A stretch of DNA of 64,000 nucleotides from Collinsella sp. Lineage in GTDB: Bacteria; Actinomycetota; Coriobacteriia; Coriobacteriales; Coriobacteriaceae. A program made the translations under genes and the position numbers. The stretch is taken from contig JAUMOL010000030.1 in assembly GCA_031295385.1 (NCBI GenBank), positions 41,408-105,407 of the forward strand, given 5' to 3'. The notes under the pieces are model-generated. The model was not told where the DNA came from, made no database searches, and worked only from the letters and a program-made list of their open reading frames with translations. Every line of letters starts with the position of its first letter. Position 1 is the stretch's first letter. This document shows, in pieces, positions 45,644 to 54,366 of the stretch.

Positions 45644-46582
45644 TTATTTAGCGGAGACCTTGCCGCTGGCGTCCTTGACGACCTTCATGGCAGAGACGGG
45701 AATGAAGCCCTGCTCCTCGACGAGCTTGCCCTGGACGTCGTCGGAGAGCATGAACTCCAGGAAGGCCTTGGTAGCCTCGTCGGCGTCCTTAGAGCAATAC
45801 ATGTGCTCGGTAGCCCAAATCTTGAAGGAGTTATCGGTGACGTTCTTGCTCTTGGGCTCGACGCCCTCGACCTTGACGGCGTTGAACTTGGAGTCATCGA
45901 AGTGCGAGAAGTCGAGGTAGGAGATGGCGTTGTCGGTGCTGGCGATCTGAGTCTGGACGTCGCCGGACTTATCGAGCTCGGCGTCGCCCTTAAAGTCGAC
46001 AGCCTCGTCACCAAAGACGGCAGCCTCGAAGGTGGCGCGGGTGCCGGAACCGGCCTTGCGGTTGAGGACGACGATGGTGGCGTCGTCGCCGCCGACCTCC
46101 TTCCAGTTGGTGATCTGGCCGGAGAAGATGCCCTTGAGCTGCTCGAGGGACAGGTCGTCGACCTTGACGTTCTTGGAGACGACGGGGCCCATGCCCACGA
46201 CGGCGACCTCGTGGTCGACGAGGTTCTTGACCTGATCGGCCTCGAGCTTGCTCTCGGCGAAGACGTCGGAGTTACCGATGGTGACGGTGCCGGCGGCAAC
46301 AGCGGTCAGACCTTTGCCCGAACCGTTGCCCGAGCCGGAGACGGAGACGTCGGGGTTGGCATCCATGAACTTCTCGGCAGCGGCCTCGACGAGAGCCTGG
46401 AACGAGGAGGCACCGTCGTAGGTCACCTCGCCGGAGACGGACTCGGCAGCAGCGGCGCTACCCTTGTCGGCGGCGTCGGATGCGCCTGCGCCGCCGCAGC
46501 CAACGAGACCGAGACCGACGATGCTGGCAAGACCACCAGCAAGGCCGAGGAACTGACGACGAGAATAAGCCTGATCGAGCAT
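45644..46582 (-). CDS. pstS: Phosphate-binding lipoprotein PstS
   Basis: The 312-residue solute-binding protein captures phosphate outside the cell. The N-terminus has SRRQFLGLAGGLASIVGLGL followed by VGCGG: a twin-arginine-type motif in front of a lipobox, so export by Tat and lipid anchoring at Cys is likely. The phosphate-binding loops are recognisable (SGSGNGSGKGL, KAGSGTRATFE). GAAAGGAAG precedes the ATG at 46582. It opens the pst operon, which is normally induced by phosphate starvation; I could not find a clear Pho box upstream. Confidence 0.94.
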   Translation of the reverse strand: MLDQAYSRRQFLGLAGGLASIVGLGLVGCGGAGASDAADKGSAAAAESVSGEVTYDGASSFQALVEAAAEKFMDANPDVSVSGSGNGSGKGLTAVAAGTVTIGNSDVFAESKLEADQVKNLVDHEVAVVGMGPVVSKNVKVDDLSLEQLKGIFSGQITNWKEVGGDDATIVVLNRKAGSGTRATFEAAVFGDEAVDFKGDAELDKSGDVQTQIASTDNAISYLDFSHFDDSKFNAVKVEGVEPKSKNVTDNSFKIWATEHMYCSKDADEATKAFLEFMLSDDVQGKLVEEQGFIPVSAMKVVKDASGKVSAK

Positions 46583-46785
46583 GATCTTCCTTTCGTACAT
46601 GCGAATCGCGGGCACCCTGCCCGCTTTGCTGTTTGGAAAGATACGACCCCGACCGGGCAGCACCCGCGCCAACTGCGGTTTCTTACGGGCATTTGATAAA
46701 CCCTTACCGCAAGCGCGGCAGGGCTTTACAAACGAATAACAATCCCGCTGACAAGCATGGCCCGCCTTTTACACCGATAAAAAAG

Positions 46786-46854
46786 AAGTTGCGGTGAAAT
46801 AGTTCCTGTTTGGCTGTTAGGCAGCCGATTCTAGGAACTATTCCACCGCAACTT
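46786..46854. repeat. Repeat, family C (copy 1)
   Basis: AAGTTGCGGTGAAATAGTTC and its near-complement GAACTATTCCACCGCAACTT form a long hairpin around TTGGCTG...CAGCC. Related copies at 50064 and 56164 keep pairing with changed bases. The gap 46583-46876 otherwise shows no gene. Confidence 0.85.
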
Positions 46855-46876
46855 AGATTGGCAAAACGCCGCAACC

Positions 46877-48313
46877 TTAAAGCTCGAGCTCGTTGAGCCT
46901 TAAGATCGCAACAATATAGATCTTGAGCGCTTGCTTGAGCTGTTCCTCGTTGGCACACTCGTTGGGGCCGTGCATCTGGCCGCCCCACGCGGGCAGCTCA
47001 AGGCCGGTCTCCTCGGGGCCAAACGACACGGCGCGGGCAAAGTTGCGTGCGTACGTGCCACCGCCCATGGCGAAGGGCTCGGCATGCTTACCCGTAAACT
47101 CGTTATAGGTGTCAATCAGCGCCTTCACGGCCGGATCGTCGGCAGAGACCGAGAACGGCACCTTGGCGCGACCCACGAGATACGTCACACCAAAGCGGCC
47201 CACGAGCGGCTCGAGCTGCTCGCAGATGGTATCGGCGCTCGTGCTGTCGGGGAAACGCACGTCGATGACCTGCTCAATGTGGCCATCCACCACGCGGATG
47301 ACGCCGGGGTTGCACGTGAGCGGGCCAAACGCCGCGCTCGTCGCATCGATTCCCAGGCCGCGACCATAGGCGTCCGCATGCACAAAGGCCAAGAACTTGA
47401 CGAACTCGTGCTCGGCAGGCGTCAGCAGGCACTCGCCACGGGCGCCAAACGCGTCCTCGACCTCGCGCAGGTACGTCACGATCAGGCCGACGGCGTTGAT
47501 CGTCCCCTCGGGCATCGAAGCATGGCCGCCGATACCGTGCGCGAAAATCTGGGCATGGCCGTTGCCGAGCGCCGTGATCTCCAGGCGGTCGGCGTTCTCG
47601 ATCGGCGCCGGCAGTTCATCGACGGCAATCGCAAGCTCGCAAATGGACTGCGATGGGATCGCGTTGGTCGCCTCGGCGCCGCTCCACGACACGATACGCC
47701 CGCCATCGATCCTAGGGCTCACGAACGTCGCCTCAAACTGACCCTTCTCGGCGTTGCAAACCGGGAACTCGGCATCGGGTGTAAACAGAAAGTCGGGGTT
47801 CGCGTAGTTCTCCAGATAATGGTGAACGTCGGACATGCCTACCTCCTCATCGCAGCCCAACAGCGCGCGGAAGGTATAGCGCGGAGTAATGCCGCGCTTG
47901 AGCAGATAGGCGCCGGCGTAGAGCGAAAGCACCGCCGGGCCCTTGTCGTCGATCACGCCGCGGCCGAGCAGCCAGCCCTCGCGACGCTCCATCGCAAACG
48001 GGTCGGTGTTCCAACCGGGCCCGGCGGGCACCACGTCCACGTGGCAGATGGTCGCGAGCTGCTTGTCGCCGCGGCCCGGGATATCGGCAATGCCCACATA
48101 GCCCTCGTCATCGCCCGTCTGGTAGCCGAGCTTCTGCGCGATGCCGAGCGCGCAATCGAGCGCGTCACGGACCGGGCGGCCAAACGGCGCGCCGGACTCC
48201 GCATCGGCAGAAACTGCCACGGACGGATAACTCACCAGCTGCTCGATATCGGCGACGACATCCTCCCAGACCTCGTCGACATACTCAGCGACACTCTGCT
48301 CCACCTGATTCAT
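46877..48313 (-). CDS. M20 dipeptidase, PepV-like
   Basis: The 478-residue product is a dinuclear zinc peptidase: CHVDVVPAGPGW, RGVIDDKGPAVLSL, the LLGCDEEVGMSDVHHYL glutamates, AHGIGGHASMPEG and the terminal QMHGPNECANEEQL with a metal His. Length and the insertion domain fit PepV/DapE-like dipeptidases that cleave dipeptides taken up from outside. AAGGAGG precedes the ATG. It lies upstream of pstS on the same strand but is separated by about 300 bp with a repeat. Confidence 0.9.
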   Translation of the reverse strand: MNQVEQSVAEYVDEVWEDVVADIEQLVSYPSVAVSADAESGAPFGRPVRDALDCALGIAQKLGYQTGDDEGYVGIADIPGRGDKQLATICHVDVVPAGPGWNTDPFAMERREGWLLGRGVIDDKGPAVLSLYAGAYLLKRGITPRYTFRALLGCDEEVGMSDVHHYLENYANPDFLFTPDAEFPVCNAEKGQFEATFVSPRIDGGRIVSWSGAEATNAIPSQSICELAIAVDELPAPIENADRLEITALGNGHAQIFAHGIGGHASMPEGTINAVGLIVTYLREVEDAFGARGECLLTPAEHEFVKFLAFVHADAYGRGLGIDATSAAFGPLTCNPGVIRVVDGHIEQVIDVRFPDSTSADTICEQLEPLVGRFGVTYLVGRAKVPFSVSADDPAVKALIDTYNEFTGKHAEPFAMGGGTYARNFARAVSFGPEETGLELPAWGGQMHGPNECANEEQLKQALKIYIVAILRLNELEL

Positions 48314-48367
48314 AGACTACCTCCTTGCCAATGAGCGGCGAGCGTGCCCGCCCCTCACATCGCATAC

Positions 48368-49030
48368 TTATACAGCGAGAAGCTTAGCAAGCTCGGCCAC
48401 CGAGCGCACCACCGCATCGGCGCCCGCGGCCTCGTGCTCCCCCGGCGCCGCCGCGCCCGAATAGATGCCGATACACGGCACGCCCATTGCGTGCGCGCCC
48501 TCCACATCGTTAAAGCGATCGCCGATCATCACGGCATCGTCGGCCGTTGCACCGAGCGCCGCCAGGGCATCGCGGACCGAATCGGCCTTAGTCTCGCGCC
48601 CCTGCGGCGGATTCATGCCAACCACGGCTTCGAACTGGCAAAGCCCCAGCTCACGCACCATGTCGATGCACTTCGCCTCCATGCGAGACGTCGCGATCGC
48701 CATGCGGTGCCCCTGCGCGGCAAGGCCGTCGAGTAACTCGGAGATTCCGTCAAACACGGGATACTCCTCCGGCTCCAGCTCGTCAAAAAAGGCACGGTAC
48801 TCGTCAGCCACCACAAGCGATTCCTCGCGCGTAAAGCCGTAAAAGTCGTGAAAGCTCTTCCACAGGGGCGGCCCGATCATGCGGCGCAGGTCACCCATCT
48901 GCGCTTCCGAAAACCCGCGCGTGACAAGCGTCTTGCGCGTCGAGGCCATCACCGCCCGGCCCGTATCGGCCACCGTGCCATCAAAATCAAACAGCACAAT
49001 CGGCCGCCTGCATATCTCCAGCGCCTCCAC
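48368..49030 (-). CDS. HAD-superfamily phosphatase, Gph-like
   Basis: The 220-residue product has motif I VLFDFDGTVADTGRAV, the cap helices (residues 20-90), motif II IATSRMEAK, and motif IV MIGDRFNDVEGA. It resembles phosphoglycolate phosphatase and beta-phosphoglucomutase-like enzymes; the substrate is unknown. I chose the GTG at 49030 because GAAGAGAGG is about eight bp upstream; a longer form beginning with TTG at 49096 has no binding site. The 54-bp gap to the PepV gene suggests co-transcription. Confidence 0.82.
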   Translation of the reverse strand: MEALEICRRPIVLFDFDGTVADTGRAVMASTRKTLVTRGFSEAQMGDLRRMIGPPLWKSFHDFYGFTREESLVVADEYRAFFDELEPEEYPVFDGISELLDGLAAQGHRMAIATSRMEAKCIDMVRELGLCQFEAVVGMNPPQGRETKADSVRDALAALGATADDAVMIGDRFNDVEGAHAMGVPCIGIYSGAAAPGEHEAAGADAVVRSVAELAKLLAV

Positions 49031-49187
49031 CGGCACCCTCTCTTCCCCAGTTGACGATTTCCACACCGACACTTCAAACTGTTGACTATTCAACAATTAA
49101 AGCTGGTAATGTGGAACAACTCCACTATACTTGACGCACTTTGCTCTCAATCGGCGGCGCCGTGGCGCCCCATCGAAAGGTGCAATT

Positions 49188-50048
49188 ATGTCTTTTGCCA
49201 TCATAACCGACTCCACGTCGGACATCTCCCCCACCCGTGCCCAAGAGCTCGGTATTTACGTGATTCCGCTGCATGTGATTATCGAAGGCGAGGACCTGCT
49301 CGACCAGGTACAGATCACCGCCGAGGAGTACGTCGCCCGCATGTCAGGCTCCGAGCAGCTACCGCACACCTCGCAGCCGAGCGCCGGTGAGTTCAAGGAG
49401 CTCTTCGATCGCGTACGCGCCGACGGCCACGACAGCGCCATCTTTATCTCGCTGTGCAGCGAGTGGTCCGCCTGCTATTCCAACGCATGCCTGGTGGCCG
49501 AGACCCACGAGCTCGACGTGCGCTGCGTTGATTCGCGCACCGGCTCGGGCGCCGAGGGCCTGCTGGTGGAGTACGCGCTCGCCATGCACGAGGACGGACG
49601 CAGCCTGGACGAGACCGAGGCTCAGATCCGCGCGACGCTGCCCGACGCCCATCTGCTGCTGATTCCGCGCACGCTCGAGAACCTGGTCAAGAACGGCCGC
49701 GCACCCAAGCTCGCTGGCCAGCTCACGCAGATGCTCAACATTCGCCTGGCCGTTTCGCCGGAGTGGCAGTCGGGCGAGATCAAGGCCATCAAGAAGGGCC
49801 GCGGCGCCAAGCGCATCGTCGCCAACACCATGGCCGACTGCCTCGCATTTTTGGCTGAGCACCCGGGTTCGAGCGTGCGCGTGCTCACGACCGGCGCCGC
49901 CGAGGAGCAAGAGCTCGTCAACCAGACGCTCGCGGGCCAGGACTACGCCGATGCCGGCACCGGCCCCATCGGCTGCACCATCGCGACCCATGTAGGCGTC
50001 GACGCCATCGCCATCAGCTACTGCCCCCGCTACCAGCCCATCCACTAG
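49188..50048 (+). CDS. DegV family fatty-acid-binding protein (second copy)
   Basis: The 286-residue product begins AIITDSTSDISPTRAQELG, then the EQLPHTSQPSAGEF loop, central SLCSEWSACYSN and a C-terminal GCTIATHVGVDAIAI. As for the first DegV protein it should bind a fatty acid, perhaps for incorporation into phospholipid. It differs widely in sequence from the protein at 14827, so the two may bind different chains. GAAAGG lies before the ATG; the longer frame is rejected. Confidence 0.88.
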   Translation: MSFAIITDSTSDISPTRAQELGIYVIPLHVIIEGEDLLDQVQITAEEYVARMSGSEQLPHTSQPSAGEFKELFDRVRADGHDSAIFISLCSEWSACYSNACLVAETHELDVRCVDSRTGSGAEGLLVEYALAMHEDGRSLDETEAQIRATLPDAHLLLIPRTLENLVKNGRAPKLAGQLTQMLNIRLAVSPEWQSGEIKAIKKGRGAKRIVANTMADCLAFLAEHPGSSVRVLTTGAAEEQELVNQTLAGQDYADAGTGPIGCTIATHVGVDAIAISYCPRYQPIH

Positions 50049-50063
50049 GGGCACCTTTACCAC

Positions 50064-50127
50064 TTGCGGTGAAATAGGGACTGTTTTTGGCTTATCAGCC
50101 GCCAATCAATCCCTATTCCACCGCAAC
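50064..50127. repeat. Repeat, family C (copy 2)
   Basis: TTGCGGTGAAATAGGGA pairs with TCCCTATTCCACCGCAA. Compared with copy 1, the inner part of both arms has changed from GTTC/GAAC to GGGA/TCCC, keeping the stem. Confidence 0.85.
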
Positions 50128-50141
50128 TTAGAAATCGGCGA

Positions 50142-50450
50142 TCAGCCCAGCGGACCCTGAAAAAGCTCCTGATGAGTGCCCATTCGCACCAGCCTGATCA
50201 CTGGGTTAGTCTTATGGGGCAGATATAGAACGACCACATCGACCAAGCCATCGGATAGGTGGAAATCGATGTGGCCGTTATAGTTTCCGCCCGGGTTTGA
50301 AAGCTCATGGGCGCCATATTCCGCGGGAAGCGAGCCGTGAGCTGCAAGCTCTGCGACTGCCGCCTTAAACTCGGTTTTTAGTTGCGGATGGATGCGCATC
50401 GTCCGTTTGTAATCCGCCTTAAACTGAGCCTCGACTTTAATCTCGAACAT
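50142..50450 (-). CDS. Toxin of RelE/YafQ type
   Basis: The 102-residue basic product matches YafQ-like mRNA interferases: an N-terminal FKADYKRTMRIHP helix region, ELSNPGGNYNGHIDFHLSDG in place of the family's HDLKG...CHI segment, and the C-terminal LVRMGTHQELF, close to the family end. Such toxins cut mRNA on the ribosome. The catalytic His/Asp set is not fully certain by eye. It begins two bp after the stop of the antitoxin gene. Confidence 0.85.
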   Translation of the reverse strand: MFEIKVEAQFKADYKRTMRIHPQLKTEFKAAVAELAAHGSLPAEYGAHELSNPGGNYNGHIDFHLSDGLVDVVVLYLPHKTNPVIRLVRMGTHQELFQGPLG

Positions 50451-50452
50451 CG

Positions 50453-50752
50453 CTAGTCCTCATCGAGGAATGATATGAGCTCATCAGCGTTATTGAATGA
50501 CGGGCTGTCGTCTGGCAGAATCCCCAACTCATGAGCCTCGGCAATCACCATGGCGCGTCTCGTCGCTTCGTTGGGCACCTCCGCCCTTCCTACGATCTCA
50601 AAAGGAATCTTTCGTTGATTTACCAGCTGTCGAACAGCAAGGTTGAGATACGAATTGAGACTCAGGCCAACCGTATCCAAGAACTCAGTCGCCTGTTCCT
50701 TGAGCCCTTCTTCGATGCGAACCGTCGTAGGCTTAACCGTTGCAGTAGACAT
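50453..50752 (-). CDS. Antitoxin of RelB/DinJ type
   Basis: The 99-residue acidic protein has an N-terminal ribbon-helix-helix (TTVRIEEGLKEQATEFLDTV, then SLNSYLNLAVRQLV), as in DinJ, and a C-terminal toxin-binding tail. The start at 50752 follows GAGGAGG; the 25 extra in-frame residues upstream are not conserved-looking. Together with the adjacent toxin it forms a type II module that normally represses its own promoter. Confidence 0.87.
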   Translation of the reverse strand: MSTATVKPTTVRIEEGLKEQATEFLDTVGLSLNSYLNLAVRQLVNQRKIPFEIVGRAEVPNEATRRAMVIAEAHELGILPDDSPSFNNADELISFLDED

Positions 50753-50785
50753 ACGCGACCTCCTCGCCCTCGTCTTTTGCATCAG

Positions 50786-50798
50786 TATACCCAGTATA
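50786..50798 (-). promoter_or_regulatory. Operator-like palindrome of the toxin-antitoxin module
   Basis: TATACTGGGTATA is a 13-bp palindrome 34 bp upstream of the antitoxin start and contains a TATACT -10 box, the expected place for ribbon-helix-helix autorepression. GATG...CATC lies just beyond. Confidence 0.55.
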
Positions 50799-50866
50799 GA
50801 TGGCAGACTGATGTTAAATAGCATCAATCTGCCGTTCTCATTACTACAACAACAGGCACGCTCGCC

Positions 50867-51625
50867 CTACATCAGCCCACTCAGGGCAATGTCGACGGCT
50901 TCGTTGAGGTCGTCGGTGATGTGTACGAGCTCGGGATCGAGCGGGCTGATCATACCGGCATCCATCACCGGGCCGTTGAGCCAGTCGAACAGGCCCTGCC
51001 AGTACTCGGTTCCCACCAAAACGAGCGGCATGCGCTTAACCTTGTGCGTCTGCACCAGCGTGAGCACCTCGAACATCTCGTCGAGCGTGCCAAAACCACC
51101 GGGAAACACAATGGCGCCCGAGCTGTATTTGACGAACATGGTCTTGCGCACAAAGAAGTAACGGAAGTCCATGCCAAGGTTCACGTATTTGTTGAGCCCA
51201 TGCTCGTGCGGCAGCTCAATGCCCAAACCAACTGACTTGCCGTTGACGCTCGCCGCTCCCCTGTTGGCCGCTTCCATGATGCCAGGACCGCCACCGGTGA
51301 TAACCGCCACGCCGCGCTGGGCAATTTTGCGACCGACCGTGCGCGCCGCCTTGTAGAGCGGATCGGTCTTGGGCGTGCGGGCACTGCCAAAGATGGTCAC
51401 CGCGGGTCCGAGCTCGGCAAGCGCGCCAAAGCCATCGACAAACTCTGCCTGAATGCGCAGCACGCGCCACGGATCGGCGTGCAGCCAATCGGTCGAATCT
51501 TCGGGCGCCAGCAGGTTGGCGTAGGTGTTGTCCTTAGGAATCATGGGGCCGCGCATGACCACGGGACCGCGGCGGTACGTCTCGTCGTAGGCAGGCTCGC
51601 CCTCGGCATTCTCGTTCTTAATCAT
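50867..51625 (-). CDS. LOG-family nucleotide-processing protein
   Basis: The 252-residue Rossmann protein carries the Lonely-Guy motifs: VITGGGPGIMEAANRGA and VFPGGFGTLDEMFEVLT (PGGxGTxxE). LOG proteins release the base from cytokinin-type or other nucleoside monophosphates; in bacteria they likely act on AMP-like substrates. The start at 51625 follows AGGAGT; the 15-residue extension runs through a terminator. It lies downstream of tgt on the same strand with a terminator between them. Confidence 0.87.
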   Translation of the reverse strand: MIKNENAEGEPAYDETYRRGPVVMRGPMIPKDNTYANLLAPEDSTDWLHADPWRVLRIQAEFVDGFGALAELGPAVTIFGSARTPKTDPLYKAARTVGRKIAQRGVAVITGGGPGIMEAANRGAASVNGKSVGLGIELPHEHGLNKYVNLGMDFRYFFVRKTMFVKYSSGAIVFPGGFGTLDEMFEVLTLVQTHKVKRMPLVLVGTEYWQGLFDWLNGPVMDAGMISPLDPELVHITDDLNEAVDIALSGLM

Positions 51626-51641
51626 GGGTACTCCTATCGAG

Positions 51642-51688
51642 AAAAAGAAAACGGGCGGGGTCGACGCCATGCGTCAAACACCCGCCCG
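51642..51688 (-). terminator. Terminator after tgt
   Basis: On the minus strand CGGGCGGG pairs with CCCGCCCG around about 20 nt, followed by TTTTCTTTTTC. It lies between tgt and the LOG gene. Confidence 0.7.
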
Positions 51689-51837
51689 AACATCAACTAT
51701 TCGGTATGGTACCCACGATGCATCAAGTGCTTGCAAGCTATCGGTCAGCGGTCGCGCAGACGGTCTTAGCGAACGCGATGACCGGCCGGCGCTCGCCCCT
51801 TGCCGTTGCCCGCGCTCTGCAAGCGCCCACGCCGCTC

Positions 51838-52977
51838 TTAGTAATCCACCGCCGCAGGGCTGTTCATCCAGTCGCTCACGAACGCACCGTAGCGGCCCTC
51901 AATAATGGCCTGGCGGGCACGCTGCATAAGGTTGAGCAGGTAGTAGATATTGTGCATCGACAGCAGAATACCGCCGAGCATCTCCTTCTGCGTGACCATG
52001 TGGCGGATGAGCGCGCGGCTGTAGCCGCCCGTGCACACCGGGCAGGTGCAGGTGGGGTCGATGGGGCCGTCGTCGTGCGCAAAGCGCGCGTTGCGGAAGT
52101 TAAGGCGACCCTCACTGGAGAACGCCGTGCCCATACGGCCAGTGCGCGTCGGCAGCACGCAGTCGAACATGTCGATGCCCACGCCAACGCCGCGCACGAG
52201 CGTCGTCGGGTTGCCGACGCCCATGAGGTAGCGCGGCTTGTGCTTAGGCATGTACTCGGAAGCCAGCGGCGCCAGCGTCTCGAACATGGTCTCGTGGTCC
52301 TCGCCCACCGAGTAGCCGCCGATGCCGTAGCCGGGGAAGTCGCCGCACTCCTCCAGGTGGCGCAGCGAGCGCAGGCGCAGGTCCAGATGCATGCCACCCT
52401 GGACGATGCCAAAGAGCGCCTGGTCATCGCGGGTGTGGGCCTTATAGCAGCGCTCGGCCCACATGCTCGACAGCTCCACCGCACGCTCGACGTAGGCGCG
52501 CGTGGCAGGATAGCCGGGGCACTGGTCGAGCTGCATGCAGATGTCGGAGCCGAGCTTCATGGCGATTTCCATGTTGTCCTCGGGCGTCCAGAACACGTGG
52601 CGACCGTCGTAATCGTTGACGATAAAGCGCACGCCCTCGTCGGTGAGCTTGACGGCGTCGTTGTGGCTGAAGACCTGGAAACCGCCCGAGTCGGTAAGGA
52701 TGGGGCCGTGCCAGTTCATAAACTTGTGCAGTCCGCCCAGCTCGGCGATGGTGTCCTCGCCGGGACGCATGGACAGGTGGTAGGTGTTGGCGAGCACGAT
52801 CTGCGCACCGAGCTGCTTAACGGTCTCGGTGGGGATGCCCTTGACGTTTGCCTTGGTGCCCACGGGCATAAAGATCGGCGTCTCGATGTCGCCGTGCGGG
52901 GTATGCAGCACGCCGGCGCGCGCGTGCGTCGTCGGATCCTCGGCGATTAGGTCAAATTTAAAGAGATTCTGGTCCAT
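51838..52977 (-). CDS. tgt: tRNA-guanine transglycosylase (queuine tRNA-ribosyltransferase)
   Basis: This enzyme swaps guanine 34 of GUN-anticodon tRNAs for preQ1. The 379-residue TIM-barrel protein has LTDSGGFQVFSHN with the nucleophile-side Asp, VQGGMHLDLR, GIGGYSVGE, the second catalytic Asp in MFDCVLPTRTGR and the zinc site CTCPVCTGGYSRALIRH with a later His. AAGGAG lies before the ATG. Other queuosine genes queA and queH lie 3.5 kb upstream on the same strand. A structured element (53102-53273) lies just upstream. Confidence 0.97.
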   Translation of the reverse strand: MDQNLFKFDLIAEDPTTHARAGVLHTPHGDIETPIFMPVGTKANVKGIPTETVKQLGAQIVLANTYHLSMRPGEDTIAELGGLHKFMNWHGPILTDSGGFQVFSHNDAVKLTDEGVRFIVNDYDGRHVFWTPEDNMEIAMKLGSDICMQLDQCPGYPATRAYVERAVELSSMWAERCYKAHTRDDQALFGIVQGGMHLDLRLRSLRHLEECGDFPGYGIGGYSVGEDHETMFETLAPLASEYMPKHKPRYLMGVGNPTTLVRGVGVGIDMFDCVLPTRTGRMGTAFSSEGRLNFRNARFAHDDGPIDPTCTCPVCTGGYSRALIRHMVTQKEMLGGILLSMHNIYYLLNLMQRARQAIIEGRYGAFVSDWMNSPAAVDY

Positions 52978-53101
52978 AAACTGGAACTCCTTGATTGCGG
53001 TTCATACGCAAACCATTATACGGGTAACCCGCAAGAAGCACCGACTCGACAGAAACTGGTGCAAAGGGGTCATAGTCATTGGGATCATTTCCAACAGCCA
53101 A

Positions 53102-53273
53102 GGCAACGCCGATGCTCTGGCAACGCCAGCGAGCGGTCGCCAGGGCGAACAAATTGGCATGAAAAGAGGGCGGCATAGACCTTCTGGTCATGCCGCCCTC
53201 TTTGAATGACAAGTTGTCGCCCTGGTGACCGCGCAGCGTCGGCCCGTTACGGCGTTTGGTAAAACGCCGTAAC
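53102..53273. other. Structured element G, copy 1 (unknown)
   Basis: Three nested or adjacent stems can form: 53133-53148 with 53217-53232 (16 bp, one G-T), the inner hairpin 53165-53201 capped by GACCTTCTGGTC, and the end hairpin 53246-53273 (GTTACGGCG.../CGCCGTAAC). Conserved unpaired blocks ACGCCGATG and GCAGCGTCG flank the core. A second copy at 56334 keeps these blocks and all stems while stem sequences differ. It starts 3 bp after the SDR stop and ends about 125 bp before tgt. No frame is conserved. Family and strand are unknown. Confidence 0.65.
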
Positions 53274-53275
53274 CC

Positions 53276-54076
53276 CTAAGGCCGCTGGCCCATGCCGCCC
53301 TCGAGGGTGACGGTCTCGCCGTTCATATACTTAAAGTCGGGGCCGCAAAGCTGAACGACCACGCGGCCGATTTCCTTCTCGACGTCGCCGTAATGGCCCG
53401 CCGGCGGCATGTGAACGTTGGCCTTGAACGCCTCGGGATAGGCGTCCTGGAAGTTCTCGAGCGCAGCAGTCCAGGCAAGCGGGCACACGATGTTGACGTT
53501 GATGCCGTCCTTGCCCCACTCGTTGGCGGCAACGCGAGTCAAGCCGCGGATGCCCTCCTTGGCGGCAGCATAGCTGCACTGGCCATAGTTGCCAAACAGA
53601 CCGGCGCCCGAAGCAAAGTTGACCACGGAACCCTTGGTCTCCTTCAGGTGCGGATAGGCCTTCTGCATGTACAGGTAGGTGGCATACAGGCCAGAGTAAA
53701 TGGCCAGATTAAACTGGTCCATAGTGTGGTCGGCGATGGTCACACCCGAGGCGCTGGCCTGAGCGTTGTTGACGACGGCGTCGATGCGGCCGAACTCCTC
53801 AATCGCCTTGTCGATAACGTTCTGCACGACGGCCTCGTTGTCCTGACCAGCCGAGACATCGGCCTGAACAGGCAGAACTTTGACGCCGTACTCAGCCTCG
53901 AGAGACTCCTTGGCAGCCTCGAGTTTAGCAACGTTACGACCGGTGATGACGAGGTTCGCGCCCTCCTTGGCAAAAGCGATATCGATACCGTAGCCGATGG
54001 AGCCAGCAGAGCCGTCCTTAAGCGTGGCCTTGCCGCCGCCGGTGACGATCACGGTCTTACCAGTGAAAAGTCCCAT
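53276..54076 (-). CDS. Short-chain dehydrogenase/reductase
   Basis: The 266-residue Rossmann protein has the NAD(P) site TVIVTGGG with an unusual nine-residue insertion before GYGID, VVNNAQASA, a catalytic Ser in VNFASGAG, the YAAAKEG Tyr-Lys pair and a C-terminal GGMGQRP. The substrate is unknown; steroid, sugar and acyl substrates are all handled by this superfamily, and it does not resemble the known 7-beta-hydroxysteroid dehydrogenase of Collinsella. AAAGGAC precedes the ATG. It is flanked by structured element G at its stop. Confidence 0.87.
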   Translation of the reverse strand: MGLFTGKTVIVTGGGKATLKDGSAGSIGYGIDIAFAKEGANLVITGRNVAKLEAAKESLEAEYGVKVLPVQADVSAGQDNEAVVQNVIDKAIEEFGRIDAVVNNAQASASGVTIADHTMDQFNLAIYSGLYATYLYMQKAYPHLKETKGSVVNFASGAGLFGNYGQCSYAAAKEGIRGLTRVAANEWGKDGINVNIVCPLAWTAALENFQDAYPEAFKANVHMPPAGHYGDVEKEIGRVVVQLCGPDFKYMNGETVTLEGGMGQRP

Positions 54077-54203
54077 ACGAAGTCCTTTCAAAATCGCGAC
54101 GGGCACGCCCGCCGACTGCGCGCATCCAAAATAAACGCGCCAAAAGCTGAAATGCAACTTTAGCTTCTTCAAGTGAAAAGAAAAGGCCTCGGCAGGCGAA
54201 CGG

Positions 54204-54233
54204 CATAACGTCTTTCGACGAAGGGGTTGTCAA
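54204..54233 (-). promoter_or_regulatory. Candidate promoter of the SDR gene
   Basis: On the minus strand a consensus TTGACA (54228-54233) is followed after 18 bp by GTTATG (54204-54209). The rest of 54077-54366 contains no frame. Confidence 0.4.
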
Positions 54234-54366
54234 GTACAAACTGGATAAAGCGGCCGAGTTTTTGCTATCGACACGAGCCATCGAACACGTTTTGAAACTT
54301 TGCTGCGGCGCGCGGGATGTCGGCGCGAGACTTTATCATAGGGTGACAAACAACGATGAGGAGCAC

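Noticed and set aside
46583..46780. Pho box before pstS
   Set aside because: Related phrases CTTACGG and CTTACCG occur, but their spacing does not form the 11-bp direct repeats of a PhoB/PhoP box and no good -10 is aligned with them.
53246..53273. Integron attC site
   Set aside because: GTTACG...CGTAAC recalls attC ends, but the R box consensus (GTTRRRY and RYYYAAC) is not met and no integrase or cassette array is present.
53276..54076. Bile-acid 7-beta-hydroxysteroid dehydrogenase
   Set aside because: Collinsella is known for one, but the N-terminus, NAD(P) site and catalytic surroundings of this SDR do not resemble the characterised enzyme.
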